Shown: positions 1 to 9,844, counted from the first letter of the stretch. The stretch: 64,000 nucleotides of DNA from Marmoricola sp. Leaf446 (GCF_001424755.1 NZ_LMRF01000006.1:475862-539861), one strand, 5' to 3'. Program-made: numbers and translations. The notes: a model not told the origin generated them from the sequence alone.

Positions 1-783
1 GCCCGCCAGGCCGAGGAGGCCGAGACCCGGCGCCGGGCCCTCGCCGCCGTCGACCGCACGCGTACGGCGCTGCTCGCCGCCGTCGGCCACGACCTGCGCA
101 CCCCGCTCGCGGCGGCGGGCGCCAGCATCGCCACGCTGCGCAGCGACGACCTGCGGCTGAGCGACGCCAACACCGCGGAGCTGCTGGAGGGCGCCCAGCA
201 GTCCCTCGACCGCCTCGGCGCTCTCGTGGCCGACCTGCTGGACGTCAGCCGCCTCCGGGCCGGCGCGATGGCGGTGGTGCTGCAGCCGGTGGACCTGGAG
301 GAGGTCTGCGCCCGGGCGCTGGACGACCTGGCCGCCGCTGCGACCGTGACGCTCGGCCGGGCCGCCGACGTGCCCGACGTGCGCGCCGACCCGGGCCTGC
401 TCGAGCGCGTCGTGGTCAACCTGGTGGCCAACGCGCTGCGCCACACCCCCGGCGGACGGCCGCCCCGGCTGGTCGCCCGCCGGACGGACGGGATGGTCGA
501 GCTCCGCGTCGTCGACCACGGGCCGGGCATCCCCGCGGAGCGGCGCGAGGAGGTCTTCGCCCCCTTCCAACGGCTGGGCGACACCGACCCGGCGAGCGGG
601 ATCGGGCTCGGGCTGGCGCTGTCCCGGGGCCTGGTGGAGGCGATGGGCGGGACGCTGCTCCCCGAGGACACCCCCGGCGGCGGCCTCACCATGGTCGTGG
701 CCCTGCGCCCGGCGCCCGGGGGCCACGCCGGGCTGGTGCCCGGTCGGCGCGAGCGCGGCGAGACCCCGGAGGCGTCCCCGTGA
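1..783 (+). CDS. kdpD: KdpD-type sensor histidine kinase, C-terminal part (5' end outside window)
   Basis: Open from the first base in frame 1 and ending in TGA at 781-783, so only the C-terminal ~260 residues of a usually ~850-residue protein are present. The HisKA H-box VGHDLRTPLAA (phospho-acceptor His about residue 30 of the fragment) is followed by the N-box VVNLVANALRHTPGG and G-boxes DHGPGIP and GIGLGLALSRGLVEAMGG of the HATPase domain. KdpD is a membrane kinase that senses K+ limitation or turgor and phosphorylates KdpE. The 4-base GTGA overlap with the next gene and the KdpE-like partner support KdpD rather than a generic kinase. The N-terminal KdpD and Usp sensor domains and kdpFABC would lie upstream, out of view. 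Confidence 0.85.
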   Translation, partial: ARQAEEAETRRRALAAVDRTRTALLAAVGHDLRTPLAAAGASIATLRSDDLRLSDANTAELLEGAQQSLDRLGALVADLLDVSRLRAGAMAVVLQPVDLEEVCARALDDLAAAATVTLGRAADVPDVRADPGLLERVVVNLVANALRHTPGGRPPRLVARRTDGMVELRVVDHGPGIPAERREEVFAPFQRLGDTDPASGIGLGLALSRGLVEAMGGTLLPEDTPGGGLTMVVALRPAPGGHAGLVPGRRERGETPEASP

Positions 784-1475
784 CCCGCGCGCTGGTCGTC
801 GACGACGAGCCCACCATCCTCCGGGCGCTGGGGATCAACCTCACCGCCCGCGGCTACGACGTCAGGACGGCCGCCGACGGGGCCACGGCGCTGGCCGAGG
901 CCGCCGTGCACCGGCCCGAGATCGTGGTGCTCGACCTGGGCCTCCCGGACCTCGACGGCACCACGGTGATCGCCGGGCTGCGCGGCTGGACCAGCGTGCC
1001 GGTGCTGGTGCTCTCGGGTCGTTCGGACTCGGCCGACAAGGTCGAGGCCCTCGACGCGGGCGCCGACGACTACGTCACCAAGCCGTTCGGCATGGACGAG
1101 CTGCTCGCCCGGATGCGCGCGCTGCTGCGCCGCGCCGACCGCCCGGGCGAGGACCCGCCGGTCGTCGGCTTCGGCGACGTCACCGTCGATCTCGCTGCCC
1201 GCCGGGTGCGACGGTCCGGGGCCGACGTACGGCTGACGCCCACGGAGTGGCACCTGCTCGAGGTGCTGGTGCGCCACCCGGGACGGCTGCTGACGCAGGC
1301 GCGGCTGCTCGACGAGGTCTGGGGGCCGGGCTACGAGACCGCGCACGGCAACCTGCGGCTCTACGTCGGCCAGCTGCGCAAGAAGCTCGAGCCCGACCCC
1401 GCCCGACCCCGGCACCTGCTGACCGAGCCGGGCATGGGCTACCGCTTCGAGCCCCAGGGCCGCTCGGCCCCCTAG
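780..1475 (+). CDS. kdpE: KdpE-type OmpR/PhoB-family response regulator
   Basis: 231 residues. The receiver domain (about 1-118) has the acidic pair VVDDE near residue 8, phospho-acceptor Asp52 in VLDLGLPDLDG, and Lys101 in VTKPFG. The winged-helix DNA-binding domain (about 130-225) contains LTPTEWHLLEVLVRHPG and the recognition-helix region LRLYVGQLRKKLEPDP, ending in the typical GYRFEP. The GTG start at 780 overlaps the kinase stop (GTGA), so the pair is translationally coupled. Known KdpE proteins activate the K+ P-type ATPase operon; whether kdpFABC is nearby cannot be seen here. Confidence 0.9.
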   Translation: MTRALVVDDEPTILRALGINLTARGYDVRTAADGATALAEAAVHRPEIVVLDLGLPDLDGTTVIAGLRGWTSVPVLVLSGRSDSADKVEALDAGADDYVTKPFGMDELLARMRALLRRADRPGEDPPVVGFGDVTVDLAARRVRRSGADVRLTPTEWHLLEVLVRHPGRLLTQARLLDEVWGPGYETAHGNLRLYVGQLRKKLEPDPARPRHLLTEPGMGYRFEPQGRSAP

Positions 1476-1498
1476 CCTGGGCGGGTGACCTTGCCCCG

Positions 1499-2062
1499 AT
1501 GGTTGCCGGCCGCCCGGCTCCCGCTGCCGCCCCGGCCGGCCCCGTGACCACCGATGACGGCGACCCCGTCTTCACCGTGCAGCGCCACCACGCCTCGACG
1601 CTGCACTTCGACCTGCGCCTCGAGGTCGACGGCGTGCTGGTCAGCTGGGCGGTGCCCAAGGGACCCTCGCTCGACCCGTCGGTGAAGCGGCTGGCGGTCA
1701 AGGTCGGCGACCACGACCTCGACCACGCGACCTACGAGGGACGGCACGCCGGCGGGCGGGGCCCCGGCACCAAGATCGTCTGGGACACCGGCACGCTGAC
1801 CAACCTGACCCGCCGCGACGGCACGGAGCTGCCCCTGACCGAGGCCGTGGAGGCCGGCCACCTCAAGGTCGAGCTGCACGGGCACCGGTTGAACGGCGCC
1901 TTCGCCCTGACCCGCACGTTGCTCCGCGGCGACCCCGCCAGCTGGATCCTGGTCAAGGTCGACGACCACGGCGCCGACCCCGCGCACGAGGTGACCGAGG
2001 CGCTCACCTCGGTGCTCACGGGCCGCACCAACACCGACCTGGAGGACGTCGAGCCGGACTGA
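1499..2062 (+). CDS. Stand-alone DNA ligase D-type 3'-phosphoesterase domain protein
   Basis: 187 residues from ATG 1499; an in-frame GTG at 1544 is the alternative start. The core matches the LigD phosphoesterase (PE) domain: FTVQRHHASTLHFDLRLE holds the metal-binding His and Asp residues, followed by SWAVPKGPSLDP, the DHDLDHATYEG strand and GTKIVWDTGT. In LigD this domain removes 3'-phosphates and 3'-ribonucleotides before end joining. No ligase or polymerase domain is present, so this is a single-domain homologue whose substrate is inferred. It lies 23 bp after kdpE, is not obviously linked to it in function, and is followed by a hairpin terminator. Confidence 0.8.
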   Translation: MVAGRPAPAAAPAGPVTTDDGDPVFTVQRHHASTLHFDLRLEVDGVLVSWAVPKGPSLDPSVKRLAVKVGDHDLDHATYEGRHAGGRGPGTKIVWDTGTLTNLTRRDGTELPLTEAVEAGHLKVELHGHRLNGAFALTRTLLRGDPASWILVKVDDHGADPAHEVTEALTSVLTGRTNTDLEDVEPD

Positions 2063-2077
2063 CCCCGGGGACGCAAC

Positions 2078-2104
2078 AGGCCCGGTGCGCAGTGCACCGG
2101 GCCT
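2078..2104. terminator. Hairpin between the convergent phosphoesterase gene and tRNA-Ala
   Basis: Perfect 11-bp inverted repeat (AGGCCCGGTGC at 2078-2088, GCACCGGGCCT at 2094-2104) with a 5-nt loop. It sits between the stop at 2062 and the 3' end of the tRNA at 2110, so it can serve both strands. There is no long T-run on either side, as is common in high-GC actinobacteria. Confidence 0.7.
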
Positions 2105-2107
2105 CTC

Positions 2108-2182
<75 letters not shown>

Positions 2183-2255
2183 GAGTGTCACCCGTTCAGG
2201 CAACGCCGGAAATCCTAGCGGGCACCCCCGTCGGACGCGAATCCGGGGGTGCCGA

Positions 2256-2921
2256 TCAGGAGATCTCGACGTCGGTCGCGCCGAGGTTCCAGCCGGCGAG
2301 CCGCAGCCGGCTGGCGCCACGCTCGCGCAGCACCGCCCACGCGCAGTTGCGCATCGCCTCCAGCCCGTCGGCGGCTGCCAGCGGCCAGCCGAGCATCCCG
2401 GCGACCCCGACGCGCATCGCGGCGCCGTGGAGCACCACGACGGCCGTCCCGTCCTCGGGCAGCCGGTCGAGCACCTCGCGCAGGGCAGGCACGAGCCGCT
2501 CCCCCACCTGCTCGACCGTCTCGGCGCCCTCGGCGTCGACGTGGGCGTGGACGTCGAAGGACTGCGCGGCCCCGGGTCCGAGGCGGTCGGCGAACTCCTG
2601 GCGGGTCAGGCCGGTGCGGGCGCCCGTGTCGTACTCCCGCAGCCGCGGGTCCTCCTCGGCGACCATCCCGATGGCCTTCTCGAGGAACGCCGCGGTCTCC
2701 CGGGCGCGCGCGAGGTCGCTGGTGACCAGCAGGTCGGGCCGCACCTCGGCGACCACCGGCGCCATCGCCTCGGCCTGGTCGCGCCCGGTCGCGTCGAGAC
2801 CGACGTCGGCGTGGCCCTGGGCGCGCCCCTCGGCGTTCCAGGCGGTCTGCCCGTGGCGCACCAGCACCAGGCGTCGGCCGCGTCCGGGCGCGCCGGCCTC
2901 GGGCTGCCGCTCAGCGACCAC
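2256..2921 (-). CDS. Histidine phosphatase family protein (Rv2419c/GpgP-like position)
   Basis: 221 residues from GTG 2921, two bases after the rsfS stop; the longer reading frame would run back into rsfS. The phospho-His motif LVLVRHGQTAWN is near residue 20, the second catalytic His is in VVVLHGAAMRVG, and Arg/Glu residues follow in the usual branch-1 order (SDLARARETA, REYDTG). In Mycobacterium the gene in this place after nadD-rsfS is Rv2419c, a glucosyl-3-phosphoglycerate phosphatase. The same order here suggests orthology, but the substrate cannot be read from sequence. It is probably the last gene of the nadD-rsfS operon. Confidence 0.85.
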   Translation of the reverse strand: MVAERQPEAGAPGRGRRLVLVRHGQTAWNAEGRAQGHADVGLDATGRDQAEAMAPVVAEVRPDLLVTSDLARARETAAFLEKAIGMVAEEDPRLREYDTGARTGLTRQEFADRLGPGAAQSFDVHAHVDAEGAETVEQVGERLVPALREVLDRLPEDGTAVVVLHGAAMRVGVAGMLGWPLAAADGLEAMRNCAWAVLRERGASRLRLAGWNLGATDVEIS

Positions 2922-2923
2922 GG

Positions 2924-3304
2924 TCAGCGGCCACGGCCGGAGGTGACGTCCGCCGGCAGGGTCAGCGCCGGGCAGTCGCGCCACAGCCGCTCGAGGGCGT
3001 AGAACTCGCGCTCCTCGGTGTGCATCACGTGCACGACGACCTCGGTGTAGTCGAGCAGCACCCAGCGACCCTGGCGGTGGCCCTCGCGACGTACGGGCTT
3101 GGCGCCGGCCTCGCGCAGCCGGTCCTCGACCTCCTCCACGATCGAGCGCACCTGGCGGTCGTTGGGCGCCGAGCAGATGACGAAGACGTCGGTGATGGCC
3201 AGCTGGTCGGAGACGTCGAAGGCGACGATCTGCTCGGCCAGCTTGTCCGAGGCGGCGCGGGCGGCCGTGTGGGCCAGCGCGACGGCCTGCTCGGTGGCGG
3301 TCAT
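2924..3304 (-). CDS. rsfS: Ribosome silencing factor RsfS
   Basis: 126 residues from ATG 3304, overlapping the nadD stop by ATGA. It has the compact RsfS/DUF143 fold, with conserved [19 protein letters not shown], the Arg-rich [22 protein letters not shown] and the end [14 protein letters not shown]. RsfS binds ribosomal protein L14 on the 50S subunit and blocks subunit joining when nutrients are short. The length is typical. Coupling to nadD is the conserved bacterial arrangement. Confidence 0.95.
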   Translation of the reverse strand: MTATEQAVALAHTAARAASDKLAEQIVAFDVSDQLAITDVFVICSAPNDRQVRSIVEEVEDRLREAGAKPVRREGHRQGRWVLLDYTEVVVHVMHTEEREFYALERLWRDCPALTLPADVTSGRGR

Positions 3305-3957
3305 GTGGGTGCTCCCATGGCGTAGAGGTCGTGCTTGGCGATGTACTGCACCACGCCGTCCGGCACGAGGTACCAGACCGGCTCGCCCTTGGCGCGGCGG
3401 TCGCGGCACTCGGTGGAGGAGATCGCCAGGGCGGGGATCTCCAGGATGGTGACCCGGTCGGCGGGGATGCCGTCCAGCGTGCCGGCGGTCATCTCGTAGC
3501 CGGGGCGGGTGCAGCCGACGAACTGGGCGAGGTCGAACAGCTCGTCGGCCTCGCGCCAGGTGAAGATCTCCGCCAGCGCGTCGGCGCCGGTGATGAAGTA
3601 GAGGTCGGCGTCGGGCAACCGCGCGGTCAGGTCGCGCAGCGTGTCGATGGTGTACGTCGGTCCGTCCCGGTCGATGTCGACGCGGGACACGGTGAACCGC
3701 GGGTTGGACGCCGTGGCCACCACCGTCATCAGGTAGCGGTGCTCGGCCGGGCTGACGTCACGGTCGGACTTCTGCCAGGGCTGTCCGGTCGGCACGAAGA
3801 CGACCTCGTCGAGGTCGAACCACGACTGGACCTCGCTGGCGGCCACGAGGTGGCCGTGGTGGATCGGGTCGAAGGTGCCGCCCATGACCCCGACGCGTCG
3901 CCGACGCGGCGTCGTCGTGCCGGGTCCGACGGGGGACTCCGCGGGGTCGGCGAGCAC
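3301..3957 (-). CDS. nadD: Nicotinate-nucleotide adenylyltransferase
   Basis: 218 residues. It converts nicotinate mononucleotide and ATP to deamido-NAD. The nucleotidyltransferase signature [15 protein letters not shown] is near residues 23-37 and the second signature ISSTECRDR near 182. The GTG at 3957 is preferred because the ATG inside GVMGG would remove the first beta strand. A long Pro/Arg-rich tail precedes the domain. It is the first clear gene of nadD-rsfS-phosphatase, all overlapping or within 2 bp. Confidence 0.95.
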   Translation of the reverse strand: MLADPAESPVGPGTTTPRRRRVGVMGGTFDPIHHGHLVAASEVQSWFDLDEVVFVPTGQPWQKSDRDVSPAEHRYLMTVVATASNPRFTVSRVDIDRDGPTYTIDTLRDLTARLPDADLYFITGADALAEIFTWREADELFDLAQFVGCTRPGYEMTAGTLDGIPADRVTILEIPALAISSTECRDRRAKGEPVWYLVPDGVVQYIAKHDLYAMGAPT

Positions 3958-3977
3958 CTCCGGGACCTGCGCTGCGC

Positions 3978-4130
3978 TCAGGAGTGATCGCGTCCCTTGC
4001 CGAAGGCCGCCAGCGCGAGCACCAGGGCCAGGAGCAGGACCAGCGTGCCCCCACCGATGAGGTAGGGGCCGAACCCGGGGCCCTCGCCCTCGGCCGCGTT
4101 GAGCGGCAGCATCATCAGCACGTCGATCAT
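3978..4130 (-). CDS. Small single-span membrane protein (hypothetical, 50 aa)
   Basis: A 50-residue frame from ATG 4130. After a short acidic/Gly-rich N-terminus ([16 protein letters not shown]) comes one strong hydrophobic helix, [16 protein letters not shown], and a basic tail GKGRDHS. It lies 20 bp upstream of nadD and just downstream of the 4157-4615 gene on the same strand, so it may be co-transcribed. I recognise no family. Real coding status is plausible but not certain for so short a frame. Confidence 0.5.
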   Translation of the reverse strand: MIDVLMMLPLNAAEGEGPGFGPYLIGGGTLVLLLALVLALAAFGKGRDHS

Positions 4131-4156
4131 GGGCGTCAGCCTAGCCGCAGGCCAGG

Positions 4157-4615
4157 TCAGTGGAAGAGCAGGCCCACGCCCAGCAGCCAGGCCCAGAAGA
4201 ACAGCGTGCGGCCGACCAGGCCGGTGACGAAGAAGACCACGACGTTCATGCGCAGCGTGCCCGCGAGCACCGCCATCACGAAGAACGGTGGGAACCCGGC
4301 GGCGGCCGAGACGAAGTTGAGGGCGCCGCTGACCACGGGGCGACCCTCCACGGTGCGCTGCCAGCGGGCCAGCTGGGCCTGCCGCTTGGGGCTCTGCATC
4401 CGCTTGCGCATGAACGGCACCCCGACGGCGCTGCGCGAGCCGTAGTACCACGCGAGCTTGCCGATGTTCTGACCCAGCGAGGCCACCGCCGCCAGCAGCA
4501 GCGCGTTGCGGTCGTTGTTCGTGGCGTACGCGACGGAGATGTAGGCCTCCATGTTGAAGATCGGGATGCTCGAGGAGACGATCCCGAACCCGAAGGTCAG
4601 CAGCAGCAGCTTCAC
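4157..4615 (-). CDS. Small multi-span membrane protein, possibly VTT/DedA-like
   Basis: 152 residues, largely hydrophobic, with about four predicted spans. The segment [21 protein letters not shown] resembles the G-x(2)-GK-x-YY-GR stretch of VTT/SNARE-associated (DedA) proteins, which act as lipid or undecaprenyl-phosphate flippases. The rest is too divergent for me to assign with confidence. The ATG at 4615 overlaps the proA stop by ATGA, so it is translationally coupled to proline synthesis. The C-terminus ends in a hydrophobic helix with only LLFH after it. Confidence 0.65.
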   Translation of the reverse strand: MKLLLLTFGFGIVSSSIPIFNMEAYISVAYATNNDRNALLLAAVASLGQNIGKLAWYYGSRSAVGVPFMRKRMQSPKRQAQLARWQRTVEGRPVVSGALNFVSAAAGFPPFFVMAVLAGTLRMNVVVFFVTGLVGRTLFFWAWLLGVGLLFH

Positions 4616-5859
4616 CGGGTGTGGCCGTCACCCGTCACGACGTACTTGGTGGAGGTCATCTCCGGCAGGCCCATCGGACCACGGGCGTGCAGCTTCTGGG
4701 TGGAGATGCCGATCTCGGCGCCGAACCCGAACTCGCCACCGTCGGTGAAGCGCGTGGAGGCGTTGACCAGCACCGCGGCGGAGTCGACCGCGGCGGTGAA
4801 CCGCTGCGCCGCGGCCGCGGAGTCGGTGACGATCGCGTCGGAGTGGCCCGAGGAGTGGCGACGGATGTGCTCCAGCGCCGCGTCGAGGTCGGGCACGACG
4901 GCCGCGGAGATCTCCAGGGCGAGGTACTCCGTGCCCCAGTCGGCCTCCGTCGCCGGCACCACGCCGTCGACGGCGGCGAAGGTCGCGTCGCCGTGCACCA
5001 GCACGCCGGCCTGCTGCAGCCGGGCGGTGATGCGCGGCACGAACTCCGCGGCGACCGCCTCGGCCACCAGCAGCGACTCGGCGGCGTTGCACACCGAGGT
5101 GCGGTGGGTCTTGGCGTTGAGCACGATCCGCTCGGCCATGTCGAGGTCGGCGGCCGCGTCGACGTAGACGTGGCAGTTGCCGACCCCGGTCTCGATCACC
5201 GGCACCGTCGACTCCTCCACCACCGAGGCGATCAGGCCGGCACCCCCGCGCGGGATCAGCACGTCGACCAGGCCGCGCGCCCGCATCAGCTCCTTGACGG
5301 CGTCGTGGCCCTCCCCCGGCACCAGCTGCACCACGTCGGCGGGAAGGCCGGACGCGGCGGCGGCCCGCTGCAGCGAGGCCACGATCGCGGTGTTGGAGCT
5401 CAGCGCGCTCGAGGAGCCCCGCAGCAGCACGGCGTTGCCGCTCTTGAGGCAGATGCCGGCGGCGTCGGCGGTGACGTTGGGTCGCGCCTCGTAGATGATG
5501 CCGACCACGCCGAACGGCACCCGCACCTGTCGCAGCTGCAGCCCGTTGGCCAGGGTCGAGCCCCGCACCACCTCGCCCACGGGGTCCGGCAGGCCGGCGA
5601 CGTCGCGCAGCCCCTGGGCCATCGCCGCCAGGCGCGGGCCGTCCAGCCGCAACCGGTCGACGACGTTCTCCGCCGTACCCGCCGACCGAGCACGCTCGAC
5701 GTCCTCGGCGTTGGCGGCGAGGATCACCGCCTCGTCGTCGAGGAGGGTGGCCGCCATCGCCTCGAGGGCGGCGTCCTTGGCCGCCCGGGTGGCCAGGGCC
5801 AGGGTGGACGCGGCGGTCCGGGCCCGTCCGGCCACCTCGGCGAACACGGTGGTGGGCAT
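4612..5859 (-). CDS. proA: Gamma-glutamyl phosphate reductase (glutamate-5-semialdehyde dehydrogenase)
   Basis: 415 residues, normal for ProA. It reduces glutamyl-5-phosphate with NADPH to glutamate semialdehyde, step 2 of proline synthesis. Motifs: [39 protein letters not shown] and the catalytic Cys in [16 protein letters not shown] 5859 is chosen because the family N-terminus begins here and a TACGCT box ends 6 nt upstream. It is separated from proB by a 105-residue gene, so proBA is not a contiguous pair. Confidence 0.95.
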   Translation of the reverse strand: MPTTVFAEVAGRARTAASTLALATRAAKDAALEAMAATLLDDEAVILAANAEDVERARSAGTAENVVDRLRLDGPRLAAMAQGLRDVAGLPDPVGEVVRGSTLANGLQLRQVRVPFGVVGIIYEARPNVTADAAGICLKSGNAVLLRGSSSALSSNTAIVASLQRAAAASGLPADVVQLVPGEGHDAVKELMRARGLVDVLIPRGGAGLIASVVEESTVPVIETGVGNCHVYVDAAADLDMAERIVLNAKTHRTSVCNAAESLLVAEAVAAEFVPRITARLQQAGVLVHGDATFAAVDGVVPATEADWGTEYLALEISAAVVPDLDAALEHIRRHSSGHSDAIVTDSAAAAQRFTAAVDSAAVLVNASTRFTDGGEFGFGAEIGISTQKLHARGPMGLPEMTSTKYVVTGDGHTR

Positions 5860-5865
5860 GCGCCC

Positions 5866-5871
5866 AGCGTA
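5866..5871 (-). promoter_or_regulatory. Putative -10 box of a leaderless proA promoter
   Basis: TACGCT on the minus strand ends 6 nt before the proA ATG, which would put the transcript start at or next to the start codon. No convincing -35 is seen. It would let proA be transcribed apart from proB. Confidence 0.35.
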
Positions 5872-5879
5872 GAGGGACC

Positions 5880-6197
5880 TCAGGCCCGCCGGCCGGGACG
5901 GGTGCGCCGGTCGTGGATGTGCTTCTCCACGATCTCCAGCCCCACGACCTCCCAGTCGGGCAGCCGGGCGCTGTCGCGGTGCTCGTTCCACAGCCGCATC
6001 GCCAGCGAGGCCACGTCGAGCATCGACTCGCCCTCGTCCCAGAAGCGCACCTCGGCGGTGTCGCCCGTGGCCGAGACCGAGTCGAGGAACGGTCGCTCCG
6101 CGGTCAGTCGCTGCACCGCCGCCCGCGCCAGCAACGGCTCGACGGCGGCACCCCCCAGCGTCAGCGTCACGTGCCAGTGACGCACAGCAGCCTCCAC
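5880..6197 (-). CDS. Hypothetical protein between proB and proA
   Basis: 105 residues from GTG 6197, picked for the strong Shine-Dalgarno GAGGGGGA about 7 nt upstream; ATGs at 6233 and 6257 would add 12 or 20 residues but lack one. The protein is soluble and mixed alpha/beta with no signal: it opens [11 protein letters not shown], has an acidic middle [21 protein letters not shown] and a basic tail [10 protein letters not shown] do not recognise a family. It is followed 20 bp later by proA on the same strand. Confidence 0.6.
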   Translation of the reverse strand: MEAAVRHWHVTLTLGGAAVEPLLARAAVQRLTAERPFLDSVSATGDTAEVRFWDEGESMLDVASLAMRLWNEHRDSARLPDWEVVGLEIVEKHIHDRRTRPGRRA

Positions 6198-6331
6198 GCC
6201 AGTCCCCCTCGCGACGTCCCCTGCTCCGGTCATCTGCTGCCGGCGGAGCCACCCCATGGCCCGACCGGCGGGCTCCATTCTGTCCGGATCCTGGGACCAG
6301 CGGGGCAGAACCGACAGATCGGACCCGTGGT

Positions 6332-7444
6332 TCAGAGCACCACGAGGTCGTCGCGGTGGACCACCTCGCGCTCGTACGCCGCCCCCAGCTCGCGCGCCAG
6401 GTCGTGCGTGGACCGCCCCAGCAGGCCGGGCAGCTCCGCGGCGTCGTAGTTGACCAGCCCGCGGGCGACCGGGCGCCCGTCGGTGCCCACGAGCTCGACC
6501 GGGTCGCCGGCCACGAAGCTGCCGCCGACGTCGGTCACCCCCGCCGGCAGCAGCGAGGCCCGCCGCTCGGTCACGGCGCGGACCGCCCCGGCGTCGAGCA
6601 CCAGGTGGCCGCGCGGCTCGGTCGCGTGCGCCAGCCACAGCAACCGGGTCGGGCGGCGCCGTCCGGTGGCGTGGAACAGGGTGCCGGTCGGCGCACCGGC
6701 CAGCGCCTCCCCCGCGTGGGCGGTGTCGGTGAGGACGACCGGGATGCCGGCCCCGGTGGCGATCCGGGCGGCGTCCAGCTTGGTCTCCATGCCGCCGGTG
6801 CCGACGCCGGCACTGCCCGCGCCACGGACCTCGACGCCGGTGACGTCGTCCCACGAGTGCACGTCGGCGAGCAGCGTGCTGCCGGGACGGCCGGGCGGCG
6901 CGTCGTACAGGCCGTCGACGTCGGAGAGCAGCACCAGCAGGTCGGCGTGCACGAGGTGGGCCACGAGCGCGGCGAGCCGGTCGTTGTCGCCGAAGCGGAT
7001 CTCGGAGGTCGCGACCGTGTCGTTCTCGTTGACGATCGGCACCGCGCCCAGCTCGAGCAGCTTGTCGAAGGTGCGCTGGGCGTTGCGGTAGTGGCTGCGT
7101 CGCGTGACGTCGTCGACCGTGAGCAGCACCTGGCCGGTCACCTGGCCGTGCCGAGCGAACTCCTCGGTGTAGCGGTGCACCAGGATGCCCTGGCCCACCG
7201 ACGCGGCCGCCTGCTGGCGGGCCAGGTCGCGGGGCCGCCGCCGGAACGCCAGCGGCGCCAGCCCGGCGGCGATCGCGCCGGAGGACACGAGCACCAGCTC
7301 GGCCCCGCGGGCGCGTACGCCGGCCAGGTGGTCGACGAGCTCCCTGACCCGCTCGGGGTCCAGGCCGCCGCTGGCCGTGGTCAGCGACGACGAGCCCACC
7401 TTGACCACGACGCGCCGGGCGCCGGAGACCGCGGGACGGCTCAT
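6332..7444 (-). CDS. proB: Glutamate 5-kinase
   Basis: 370 residues, full length with a C-terminal PUA domain. It phosphorylates glutamate to glutamyl-5-phosphate, the feedback-regulated first step of proline synthesis. The amino-acid kinase domain (about 8-255) has [41 protein letters not shown] and [12 protein letters not shown]. The PUA domain (about 275-355) includes DAGAVRAV and [13 protein letters not shown] 7444 overlaps the obgE stop by ATGA, giving obgE-proB coupling. Confidence 0.96.
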   Translation of the reverse strand: MSRPAVSGARRVVVKVGSSSLTTASGGLDPERVRELVDHLAGVRARGAELVLVSSGAIAAGLAPLAFRRRPRDLARQQAAASVGQGILVHRYTEEFARHGQVTGQVLLTVDDVTRRSHYRNAQRTFDKLLELGAVPIVNENDTVATSEIRFGDNDRLAALVAHLVHADLLVLLSDVDGLYDAPPGRPGSTLLADVHSWDDVTGVEVRGAGSAGVGTGGMETKLDAARIATGAGIPVVLTDTAHAGEALAGAPTGTLFHATGRRRPTRLLWLAHATEPRGHLVLDAGAVRAVTERRASLLPAGVTDVGGSFVAGDPVELVGTDGRPVARGLVNYDAAELPGLLGRSTHDLARELGAAYEREVVHRDDLVVL

Positions 7445-8976
7445 CGCCAGTCGTCCCGGTCGTCCCCGTCCTGACCGTCCTGCTCGTCGTCGTCGAAGTC
7501 GAGGTGGGTCAGGCCGTGCTCCTGGTCGTAGCGGCGGGCGACGTCGGCCCGCTCCTCGCCCTCGGCGCGGCCCTCCATGAGCGCGTCGATGGCCCGGCGT
7601 CGCTGCCGGGCCACGCGCGACTCGCTGAAGCGCTGGTCCTCGCCGCGGCGGCCGAGCATCTGCGCCCCGGCGTCGATGCCGGGCCGGAAGTCGAAGACGA
7701 CCGCGTTGTCGGGGTGGCCGATCAGCACCGGGTCGCCCTCGTGGGCACCCAGCTCGACCAGGCGCTTCTCCACGCCCAGCCGCTCGAGCCGGTCGGCGAG
7801 GAAGCCGACGGCCTCGTCGTTGCTGAAGTCGGTCTGCCGGATCCAGCGCTCGGGCTTCTCGCCGCGCACGCGCCAGCCCTCGCCGGTCTCCTTGACGGTG
7901 AACTCCACCGCGGCGCTGGTGCTGCGCGGCCGGATCACGATGCGGGTGGACTCCTCGCGCGGCTCGGCCGCCCGGCGGGCGGCCACGACCTCGGCCATCG
8001 CGAAGGACAGCTGGCGCAGTCCCTCGTGGCTCGCGGCGCTCACGTCGAAGACCGGCCAGCCTCGCTCGGCGACCTCGGCCCGCACGATGTCGGCCATGTC
8101 GCGGCCGTCGGGCACGTCGATCTTGTTCAGCGCCACCAGCCGCGGTCGGTCGGCGAGACCGCCGTAGCGCTCCAGCTCGCGCTCGATGACGTCGAGGTCC
8201 TCGGCCGGGTTGCGACCGGGCTCCAGGGTGGCGAGGTCGACCACGTGGACGAGGGCGGCGCAGCGCTCGACGTGGCGCAGGAAGTCGTGGCCCAGGCCCC
8301 GACCCTCGCTGGCGCCCTCGATCAGGCCGGGCACGTCGGCGACGGTGAAGGTGGTGTCGCCGGCCTTGACGACCCCGAGGTTGGGCACCAGCGTGGTGAA
8401 CGGGTAGTCCGCGATCTTGGGGCGGGCACGCGAGAGCGCGGCGATCAGGCTGGACTTGCCGGCGCTGGGGAACCCCACCAGCCCGATGTCGGCGACCACC
8501 TTGAGCTCGAGGTGGATGACCAGCTCCTCGCCGGGCTCCCCCAGGAGCGCGAAGCCGGGCGCCTTGCGCTTGGCCGAGGCGAGCGCGGCATTGCCGAGAC
8601 CCCCGCGACCGCCCTCGGCGATGGTCATCTCGGTGCCGGGACCCACGAGGTCGGCCAGCACCTCGCCGTCCTCGTCGGTGACGACGGTGCCGTCGGGGAC
8701 GGGCAGCACGAGGTCCTCGCCGTGCCCGCCGTTGCGGTGCGCGCCGGCGCCGTGGCCGCCGTGGGGCGCGACCCGTCGCGCCTGGTGGTGGTAGTCGATC
8801 AGCGTGGTCACGTCGGGGTCGACACGCAGGATGATCGAGCCGCCGGGCCCGCCGTTGCCGCCGTCGGGGCCGCCGAGCGGCTTGAACTTCTCGCGGTGCA
8901 CCGAGGCGACGCCGTTGCCGCCGCGTCCGGCCACGACGTGCAGCCGGACTCGGTCGACGAAGGTCGGGACGGCCAT
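7441..8976 (-). CDS. obgE: GTPase ObgE/CgtA
   Basis: 511 residues from ATG 8976, with an AGGAG just upstream. It has an N-terminal Gly-rich Obg domain (about 1-158; [27 protein letters not shown]), a central G domain with P-loop [10 protein letters not shown], switch region [20 protein letters not shown] and NKID, then an OCT domain (about 345-425; [20 protein letters not shown]) and an acidic C-terminal extension of about 80 residues ending in many Asp. It is an essential GTPase in late 50S assembly and stress control. It follows rpmA after a hairpin terminator, the conserved rplU-rpmA-obg order. Confidence 0.96.
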   Translation of the reverse strand: MAVPTFVDRVRLHVVAGRGGNGVASVHREKFKPLGGPDGGNGGPGGSIILRVDPDVTTLIDYHHQARRVAPHGGHGAGAHRNGGHGEDLVLPVPDGTVVTDEDGEVLADLVGPGTEMTIAEGGRGGLGNAALASAKRKAPGFALLGEPGEELVIHLELKVVADIGLVGFPSAGKSSLIAALSRARPKIADYPFTTLVPNLGVVKAGDTTFTVADVPGLIEGASEGRGLGHDFLRHVERCAALVHVVDLATLEPGRNPAEDLDVIERELERYGGLADRPRLVALNKIDVPDGRDMADIVRAEVAERGWPVFDVSAASHEGLRQLSFAMAEVVAARRAAEPREESTRIVIRPRSTSAAVEFTVKETGEGWRVRGEKPERWIRQTDFSNDEAVGFLADRLERLGVEKRLVELGAHEGDPVLIGHPDNAVVFDFRPGIDAGAQMLGRRGEDQRFSESRVARQRRRAIDALMEGRAEGEERADVARRYDQEHGLTHLDFDDDEQDGQDGDDRDDWR

Positions 8977-9040
8977 GGGGCTCCTACTCGGTGCTGCTGG
9001 GGGTCCCGCCACGACCGGCGGCCGGGGTCGGGGAAGCGCG

Positions 9041-9073
9041 AAGGGCGCTCCTGATGGTCTCAGGAACGCCCTT
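9041..9073. terminator. Hairpin downstream of rpmA
   Basis: Inverted repeat AAGGGCGCTCCTGA (9041-9054) and TCAGGAACGCCCTT (9060-9073): 13 of 14 pairs with a 5-nt loop. It lies 27 bp after the rpmA stop on the minus strand, before obgE, and probably ends or attenuates rplU-rpmA transcription. Confidence 0.65.
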
Positions 9074-9100
9074 GCAGGTGGATCGGAGATCGGGTCTGCG

Positions 9101-9358
9101 TCACTCCGCCGAGACGACGACGTTGACCACGCGGCGACCGCGCTTGGTGCCGAACTCGACGTTGCCGCCCACGAGGGCGAACAGCGTGTCGTCCCCGCCG
9201 CGGCCGACGCCGGCACCGGGGTGGAAGTGGGTGCCACGCTGGCGCACGATGATCTCACCGGCGTTGACGAGCTGTCCGCCGAAGCGCTTCACGCCGAGAC
9301 GCTGCGCGTTGGAGTCGCGGCCGTTCTTGGTGGACGCCGCGCCCTTCTTGTGTGCCAT
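9101..9358 (-). CDS. rpmA: 50S ribosomal protein L27
   Basis: 85 residues. The start [22 protein letters not shown] and the core [23 protein letters not shown] are the L27 signature. L27 sits near the peptidyl-transferase centre. The N-terminus is the short form without the Firmicutes cleavage extension. It is co-transcribed with rplU 52 bp upstream. Confidence 0.98.
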   Translation of the reverse strand: MAHKKGAASTKNGRDSNAQRLGVKRFGGQLVNAGEIIVRQRGTHFHPGAGVGRGGDDTLFALVGGNVEFGTKRGRRVVNVVVSAE

Positions 9359-9410
9359 GAGGTTGAGTCCTTTGCGTGCGGAGGAGCGGGAGGGGGATGA
9401 CCAGGAGTGG

Positions 9411-9713
9411 TCAGACGGTGATGTCGGTGACCTTCACCTGGATGTACTTCTGGCGGTGACCCTGACGCTTCTTGTAGCCGGTCTTGTTCTTGTACTTCTG
9501 GATGACGATCTTGGGCCCCTTGGTGGCACCGAGGACCTCGACGGTCACCCCGGCCTTGTCGAGGCCGGTCGAGGTGACGTTCTCGCCGTCCACGACCATC
9601 ACCACGGGGAGGGTCAGCGACTCGCCGACACCGGTGGCGGTGCGGTCGATCTCGATGACGTCGCCGACGGCAACCTTCTGCTGCTTGCTGCCTGCGCGCA
9701 CGACTGCGTACAC
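9411..9713 (-). CDS. rplU: 50S ribosomal protein L21
   Basis: 100 residues. It starts [23 protein letters not shown] and ends with the RNA-binding [20 protein letters not shown] region typical of L21. It binds 23S rRNA. It is first in the rplU-rpmA operon and has a good promoter about 130 bp upstream, leaving a leader of roughly 125 nt. Confidence 0.98.
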   Translation of the reverse strand: MYAVVRAGSKQQKVAVGDVIEIDRTATGVGESLTLPVVMVVDGENVTSTGLDKAGVTVEVLGATKGPKIVIQKYKNKTGYKKRQGHRQKYIQVKVTDITV

Positions 9714-9844
9714 GACGACTCACTCTCCTCGGGTCTGCTGCTGGTGGTCAGTCTGGGTGGCCCGCTCGACGTCCTCGGCCCCGGGTCCGTGGACCAGGCG
9801 CGAAGCGGCTCGGGCGACGGTGCCGCGTAGCGCACCAAGGGAGT

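Noticed and set aside
4612-6252. proA with a long N-terminal extension
   Set aside because: The extra 131 residues are Arg/Gly/Ala shadow of the 5880-6197 gene; ProA homology starts at 5859.
9714-9844. Autoregulatory L21 leader RNA upstream of rplU
   Set aside because: A leader of ~125 nt seems real, but I could not see a conserved fold by eye; left as an untested possibility.
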